A DNA stretch of 17,593 nucleotides, from contig DATFPQ010000097.1 in NCBI GenBank assembly GCA_035264765.1, positions 1 to 17,593 of the forward strand. The letters are read 5' to 3'. Below the pieces are notes generated by a model that searched no databases, was not told the DNA's origin, and saw nothing but the letters and a program-made list of their open reading frames with translations. Positions 14,868 through 17,593 of the stretch are shown piece after piece. Both the position numbers and the translations under genes were made by a program. Each line of letters opens with the position of its first letter. Positions within the stretch are counted from its first letter, which is position 1. Source of the DNA: DATFPQ01 sp035264765. Lineage in GTDB: Bacteria > Actinomycetota > Actinomycetes > Actinomycetales > Angustibacteraceae.

Positions 14868-15448
14868 GGCTCGCGGATCCCGCCCCCCGCCAGCACGCGG
14901 ACGCCGTCGCCACGCTTAACGCGTGGCGGGCTCCGACGTCGCACCAGGAGGCGCTGCGCCGGGACTACCTGAATCACCTGGCGCGGCACTCGGACGGCAC
15001 CAGCCGCGAGGGACCGCCCGCGCACCTGACCGCGAGCTGCTTCGTGCTGGACGCCGGCGCCGAGCGCGTGCTGCTGACGCTGCACCGCAAGGGCGGGTTC
15101 TGGGTGCAGCTCGGGGGCCACCTCGAGCCGGGCGACGCCGGCCTGGCGGCTGCCGCACTGCGCGAGGGTCGCGAGGAGTCCGGCCTGCGCGGGCTGCGGC
15201 TGCTGCCGGCCGGGCGTCCGGCGCCGGTCGACCTACACCGCCACGTGCTGTCTGATGCCTTCGGCCGCTGCCGGGAGCACCTGGACGTGGCCTTCGCCGC
15301 CGTCGCGCCCGAGGACGAGCGGCCGTCGGTCAGCGCCGAGAGCCTGGAGGTCGCCTGGTGGCCGGTGGACGCGCTTCCCGCCGGGGTCGTGCCGGACCTG
15401 CCGGCGCGGCTCGGCGCAGTTGTGGATGCCGTGCGCCGGGCGGTCTGA
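14864..15448 (+). CDS. Nudix hydrolase
   Basis: This 194-residue protein has a Nudix domain after an N-terminal helical segment. The box is visible at 84-108: GGHLEPGDAGLAAAALREGR followed by EESGL. The REGREESGL catalytic helix, with the metal-binding Glu residues, is intact. Spacing before it is one residue longer than the GX5EX7REUXEEXGU consensus, with Asp91 in the place of the first Glu. Such enzymes cleave nucleoside diphosphates linked to another group; the substrate cannot be predicted. The GTG start overlaps the Zincin_2 stop by 4 nt, so translation is coupled. Its last bases, including the stop codon, are repeated just downstream. Confidence 0.93.
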   Translation: MRLADPAPRQHADAVATLNAWRAPTSHQEALRRDYLNHLARHSDGTSREGPPAHLTASCFVLDAGAERVLLTLHRKGGFWVQLGGHLEPGDAGLAAAALREGREESGLRGLRLLPAGRPAPVDLHRHVLSDAFGRCREHLDVAFAAVAPEDERPSVSAESLEVAWWPVDALPAGVVPDLPARLGAVVDAVRRAV

Positions 15449-15517
15449 CGCCGGCGCCACTCGGTGCGGCACCTGACCCAGAATGGCGAGTCCGCCGGGC
15501 GGTCTGACGCCGGCGCC
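15434..15517 (+). repeat. Exact 25-bp direct repeat copying the 3' end of the Nudix gene
   Basis: The 25 bp at 15434-15458, which include the Nudix stop codon TGA, recur exactly at 15493-15517 (59-bp offset). The downstream GGTGCGGCAC also recurs (15463-15472 and 15523-15532). The first copy contains a 7-bp stem GCGCCGG/CCGGCGC around an 11-nt loop that holds the stop codon, and the second can form at least the inner 6 bp of it. They may act as tandem terminator hairpins. Confidence 0.85.
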
Positions 15518-15562
15518 GCCGTGGTGCGGCACGTCGCCTGGAACCTCGGCCTGCGTGCGGCC

Positions 15563-15576
15563 GGCCGCGCGCGGCC
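15563..15576. repeat. 14-bp perfect palindrome between convergent genes
   Basis: GGCCGCGCGCGGCC is perfectly self-complementary. It lies between the convergent Nudix and metallopeptidase genes and may add to transcription termination, or simply be GC-rich chance. Confidence 0.3.
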
Positions 15577-15656
15577 ACCGTTGGCGCGGCGCTGGGTGCT
15601 TCCGTTCTCATCGACGCCGCCCTCGTCGGGATTCCCGTAGTCAGGTCCTCGTCCGC

Positions 15657-16304
15657 CTACTCTTCCGCGTCCTCGTCTGCGTCCTCGTCTGTGGGGAGCT
15701 CGTCGTCGGCGAGACCCTCGTGCGCGGCGTCGTTCCCCAGCCCGTCGTCCCCCTCCCCCCGGTCCAGCCCCGCCGCGGCCGAGATGCCCTCGAGGTAGCC
15801 GCGGGCGCGCTCGGTGCGCGGGTAGGACTCCAGCAGGGCCCAGAAGGCGGGGCCGTGCCGTGGTTCCAGCAGGTGCGCCAACTCGTGCAGGAGGACGTAG
15901 TCGAGCACCCACGACGGCATCCCCCGGACTCGGGAGCTGATCCGGATGCTTCCGTCGGACGGCGTGCAGGACCCCCAACGCGAGGTCTGGTTGTCGACCC
16001 AGGTCACCGACCGGGGCCGGGCGCAGCCGCCGAGGTAGCGCGTGGAGAGCTCACCGGCCCGCCGCGCCAGCGCGCCGTCGCTCGGGCGACGGCGCCGGTC
16101 CTGGCGAGCCAGGCGCGCGAGCATGGTCGCCACCCACTCGTCCTCCTCCGCGCGGGTGAACCGGGCGGGGATGAGCACGACGGTGCGGTCGCCGTCCCGG
16201 TACGCGCTGACCGTGCGGCGGCGGCGGCGGCTGCGGCGCACCTCGACCCGGGCACCACCCCCCGAATCCCGCGAGGGCCCGGTGGCGTCGACGTCGGCGG
16301 ACAC
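15657..16304 (-). CDS. YgjP-like (WLM/DUF45, M48-type) zinc metallopeptidase
   Basis: This 215-residue protein carries the YgjP-like signature: SVTWVDNQTSRWGSCTPSDG (99-118), where RWGSC is diagnostic. Then comes LDYVLLHELAHLLEPRHGPA (134-153), giving HELAH (140-144) and the third ligand His150, followed by FWALLESYPR. All metal ligands are intact. The N-terminal 35 residues are Arg-rich and the last 30 residues are acidic (DDELPTDEDADEDAEE), both beyond the core domain. No signal peptide is seen, so it is probably cytoplasmic. The substrate is unknown. The GTG start at 16304 has only a distant AGG-type site. It is transcribed alone, away from the 642-bp region at 16305-16946. Confidence 0.92.
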   Translation of the reverse strand: MSADVDATGPSRDSGGGARVEVRRSRRRRRTVSAYRDGDRTVVLIPARFTRAEEDEWVATMLARLARQDRRRRPSDGALARRAGELSTRYLGGCARPRSVTWVDNQTSRWGSCTPSDGSIRISSRVRGMPSWVLDYVLLHELAHLLEPRHGPAFWALLESYPRTERARGYLEGISAAAGLDRGEGDDGLGNDAAHEGLADDELPTDEDADEDAEE

Positions 16305-16384
16305 GTTGGCACGTTACCTGCTGGAATCCGTGCGGCGGAGGCGGTTTCCACCGTCCACGGTTCGGACGAACGACCCACAACCTG

Positions 16385-16538
16385 CCGTCCACAGGCTGCG
16401 TGGAACGTCGTCGCAGGTCGGCTGCGCCCCGTGTCGCTGCGCCTCTGGCCGCCCACAGGCTGTCCCCCGGGCCGCGCACAGCGGCGTCAGGGGCGGTCCA
16501 CACGCCGTCCACAGCGCTGTCCACAGGATTGTGGACAG
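16385..16538. promoter_or_regulatory. Cluster of GTCCACA boxes resembling actinobacterial DnaA boxes
   Basis: Nine-base boxes end in GTCCACA at 16385-16393, 16494-16502, 16505-16513 and 16517-16525, with a reverse copy at 16530-16538. CTGTCCACA at 16517-16525 and TGTGGACAG at 16530-16538 form a perfect 9-bp inverted repeat with the spacer GGAT. Each box matches TTGTCCACA at 7 or 8 of 9 positions. Two more reverse copies (TCGTCCACA) lie at 17234-17242 and 17287-17295. Confidence 0.5.
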
Positions 16539-16553
16539 CGGGTGACGGCAACG

Positions 16554-16583
16554 TTGACCCTCGGGAAAGCAGCGCCCTAGCGT
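16554..16583 (+). promoter_or_regulatory. Predicted sigA-type promoter for the DUF5679 transcript
   Basis: TTGACC (16554-16559) and TAGCGT (16578-16583) are separated by 18 nt and match the actinobacterial -35/-10 patterns well. Transcription would start near 16590, leaving a leader of about 355 nt before the ATG at 16947. The -35 begins 16 bp after the GTCCACA inverted repeat. Confidence 0.55.
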
Positions 16584-16776
16584 GGAGCCAACGAGGCCCC
16601 CGGGATAACCCGGCGGACCGGCGGCCGGGGAAGGCGCCGGTCCTCCGCGCGCGGCCCGGGGGTCTCGCTCAGGGGCCCGGCTCCGGGAAACGAAACGTCC
16701 CTTCGGGCCGGGACGCAGGTCCGCGAGGCCGCCGGACTGCTCGCGATCACCGGCTACGGCGTGTGAGTGAGACGGC

Positions 16777-16792
16777 CGGCGGGTGCCCGCCG
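16777..16792 (+). terminator. GC hairpin within the leader
   Basis: CGGCGG and CCGCCG pair around the loop GTGC just after the TGA of a coding-like frame. It could be a terminator or attenuator hairpin; no T-run follows. Confidence 0.3.
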
Positions 16793-16862
16793 TACCGTGC
16801 GCTGAGCACGGCGTGGACTATGGTTGCGGCGCTTGGCGAGCACAAGGGCACCTGCCCGAGCG

Positions 16863-16909
16863 CTCGGTGCGATCGGCAGGCGCCCGCCTGGCGACGCCGC
16901 GGCACCGAG
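16863..16909 (+). promoter_or_regulatory. Nested hairpin upstream of the DUF5679 ribosome binding site
   Basis: The outer stem CTCGGTGC (16863-16870) pairs with GCACCGAG (16902-16909). Inside it CAGGC (16877-16881) pairs with GCCTG (16886-16890). The structure ends 37 nt before the start codon, where a cis-acting RNA element could act. No known riboswitch consensus was recognised. Confidence 0.35.
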
Positions 16910-16946
16910 CCGCCGTCGAGCAGACCACCGAGACGAGGAGAGCACC

Positions 16947-17105
16947 ATGGCCGACGAGACGTACTCCGGCGAGTTCTACTGCGTGAAGTGCAAGGAGAAG
17001 CGGGAGGCGACCGGCAACGTCGTCGAGACCAACGGCCGGCGCATGGCCAAGGGCAAGTGCCCGGTCTGCGGCACCAACCTGAACCGGATCCTCGGCAAGG
17101 CCTGA
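16947..17105 (+). CDS. DUF5679 family small zinc-ribbon protein
   Basis: This 52-residue protein has two CxxC knuckles: Cys12 and Cys15 in EFYCVKCKEKR and Cys38 and Cys41 in GKCPVCGTNLNRI. It therefore probably binds one zinc ion. The core (FYCVKCKEKREATG, RRMAKGKCPVCGTNLNRILG) matches the DUF5679 family, a short protein found across actinobacteria with no established role. Similar zinc ribbons often contact RNA or ribosomes, but that is inference. The ATG was chosen because GAGGAG lies about 8 nt upstream. It is preceded by a long structured leader and followed by two GC hairpins. A longer start at 16824 is unlikely because it would translate the leader hairpin. Confidence 0.9.
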   Translation: MADETYSGEFYCVKCKEKREATGNVVETNGRRMAKGKCPVCGTNLNRILGKA

Positions 17106-17116
17106 GCCGCGCACCC

Positions 17117-17135
17117 GCCGGACCTCGGGTCCGGC
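17117..17135 (+). terminator. Hairpin after the DUF5679 gene (first)
   Basis: GCCGGACC and GGTCCGGC form a perfect 8-bp stem with a 3-nt TCG loop, 11 nt after the stop codon. It lacks a T-run, as is common in actinobacteria. Confidence 0.6.
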
Positions 17136-17137
17136 TC

Positions 17138-17171
17138 CAGGGGACGTTCCGCTGCGGCGGGGCGTCCCCTG
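17138..17171 (+). terminator. Hairpin after the DUF5679 gene (second)
   Basis: CAGGGGACG and CGTCCCCTG form a perfect 9-bp stem with a 16-nt GC-rich loop, 2 nt after the first hairpin. Together they look like a tandem terminator separating DUF5679 from the last gene. Confidence 0.55.
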
Positions 17172-17224
17172 CGCCGTTCCCAGCGATCCGACATCGTCGC
17201 TCGGTCTCGGCCCCGCTCTGGCTT

Positions 17225-17303
17225 CTCGGCCGCTGTGGACGACGTCGGCGAGCGACCTTGACCCCTGCGCTCCCGTGCTCGGCCGCTGTGGACGACGTCG
17301 GCG
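17225..17303 (+). repeat. Exact 26-bp direct repeat upstream of the last gene
   Basis: The copies at 17225-17250 and 17278-17303 are identical (53-bp offset, about five helical turns). Each contains CTGTGGACGACGTCGGCG, which includes a reverse GTCCACA box and the palindrome CGACGTCG. The second copy ends 54 bp before the GTG at 17358, so they may be paired regulator sites. Confidence 0.85.
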
Positions 17304-17357
17304 GGCGCGGCGCGCCACCTGGCACGCTCGGTACCTCGTCCAGCCGGTGAGGTGAGG

Positions 17358-17593
17358 GTGCCCAGACTGCAGCTGCGTCCCGGGCTGCGCCGGCTCTGGC
17401 GCGACCAGAGCACCCTCCAGCTTGGGCTGTCCCCGGCGCACGGCGCCGTGCTCACCGGGCTGCGTGCCGGCGACGACGCGGTGATCGCGGCGCTCGACGG
17501 CCGGCACGACCTGCGTCAGGTGCACGCCATCGCGCGCGCCAAGTCCGTGCCCGGAACCCGCGTCGACCAGCTGCTCCGCCTCCTCACCGACGC
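17358..17593 (+). CDS. ThiF-family/TOMM leader-binding-like protein, N-terminal part (runs off window)
   Basis: The 78 visible residues start VPRLQLRPGLRRLWRDQSTL and continue QLGLSPAHGAVLTGLRAGDD and AVIAALDGRHDLRQVHAIAR. They match, from memory, the N-terminal domain of actinobacterial proteins annotated as ThiF family or TOMM leader-peptide-binding. In those, an RPGLRxLWRD-xxTLQLG block and an ALLxALDGxR block precede an adenylyltransferase-like domain. The diagnostic ATP-binding region lies outside the window, so the assignment is provisional. The GTG start has GAGGTGAGG just upstream. The exact 26-bp repeat lies in its promoter region. No precursor peptide or other RiPP gene is visible, so a biosynthetic role should not be assumed. 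Confidence 0.6.
   Translation, partial: MPRLQLRPGLRRLWRDQSTLQLGLSPAHGAVLTGLRAGDDAVIAALDGRHDLRQVHAIARAKSVPGTRVDQLLRLLTD

Larger units (their letters stand above)
16305..16946. other. Intergenic region with DnaA-box-like cluster, promoter and long structured leader
   Basis: These 642 bp contain no gene that I can support. Reading left to right they hold five GTCCACA boxes (16387-16536, both orientations), a promoter at 16554-16583, and a short coding-like frame that ends REAAGLLAITGYGV at a TGA near 16768 but has no start codon. Then follow a GC hairpin at 16777-16792 and a nested hairpin at 16863-16909 before the DUF5679 ribosome binding site. Confidence 0.6.

Noticed and set aside
15483..16580. 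A 365-residue plus-strand frame opposite the metallopeptidase gene
   Set aside because: The opposite strand carries the clear HELAH and RWGSC motifs; the plus frame has no recognisable domain.
16305..16620. A chromosomal replication origin suggested by the GTCCACA boxes
   Set aside because: No dnaA, dnaN, rpmH or gyrase genes are present, and no AT-rich unwinding region is seen; I report the cluster only as DnaA-box-like.
16590..16770. A c-di-AMP (ydaO-type) riboswitch in the leader
   Set aside because: The region has GC stems and GGGAAACGAAAC-like text, but I could not place the conserved core motifs, and the downstream gene is not a typical target.
17358..17593. A RiPP/TOMM biosynthetic cluster at the right edge
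   Set aside because: Only one leader-binding-like N-terminus is visible; no precursor peptide, dehydrogenase or transporter is in the window.

Overview
The window is high-GC DNA with strong G/C third-position bias, many GTG starts and actinobacterial-type gene families (PPA1309 family, Zincin_2/DUF2342, UPF0182, DUF5679, YlbL-like PDZ/Lon protease). It reads as an actinobacterial chromosome; I cannot fix the genus. No phage, CRISPR array or intact insertion sequence was seen.

Layout. (1) 1-2312 is a resistance-type module: the 5' end of an EmrB/QacA-like MFS exporter on the minus strand, divergent from an XRE/MmyB-type regulator that overlaps an aldo/keto reductase by one base. A dyad lies in the shared promoter region. 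(2) 2375-3388 is an acetamidase/formamidase-family gene on the minus strand. (3) About 3389-6319 is a worn accessory patch. It holds a relic with several frameshifts, an intact excisionase-type helix-turn-helix protein with a lysine-rich tail (probable antitoxin), its PIN-domain toxin partner broken by two frameshifts and with the first catalytic Asp changed to Asn, and two further coding-like remnants. It ends at an initiator tRNA-fMet gene with a perfect 17-bp hairpin just beyond it. (4) 6454-17593 is conserved actinobacterial backbone: UPF0182 membrane protein, PPA1309 protein, an operon on the minus strand (SDR-like protein, moaE, small membrane protein, YlbL-like protease), a Zincin_2 protein with an overlapping Nudix hydrolase, a YgjP-like metallopeptidase, a DUF5679 zinc-ribbon protein, and the start of a ThiF/TOMM-leader-binding-like gene.

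How the parts relate. The backbone genes cover envelope proteolysis (YlbL), molybdopterin synthesis (MoaE) and nucleotide-type hydrolysis (Nudix), with several conserved proteins of unknown role. The most unusual non-coding DNA is 16305-17357. It carries seven copies of GTCCACA in either orientation (each matching the actinobacterial DnaA box TTGTCCACA at 7 or 8 of 9 bases), a good promoter followed by a leader of about 360 nt with a nested hairpin before the DUF5679 gene, and an exact 26-bp direct repeat before the last gene. I did not find a clear new multi-gene system. The best candidates for something undescribed are this DnaA-box-like cluster with its leader, and the lysine-rich-tailed HTH protein that outlived its PIN partner.
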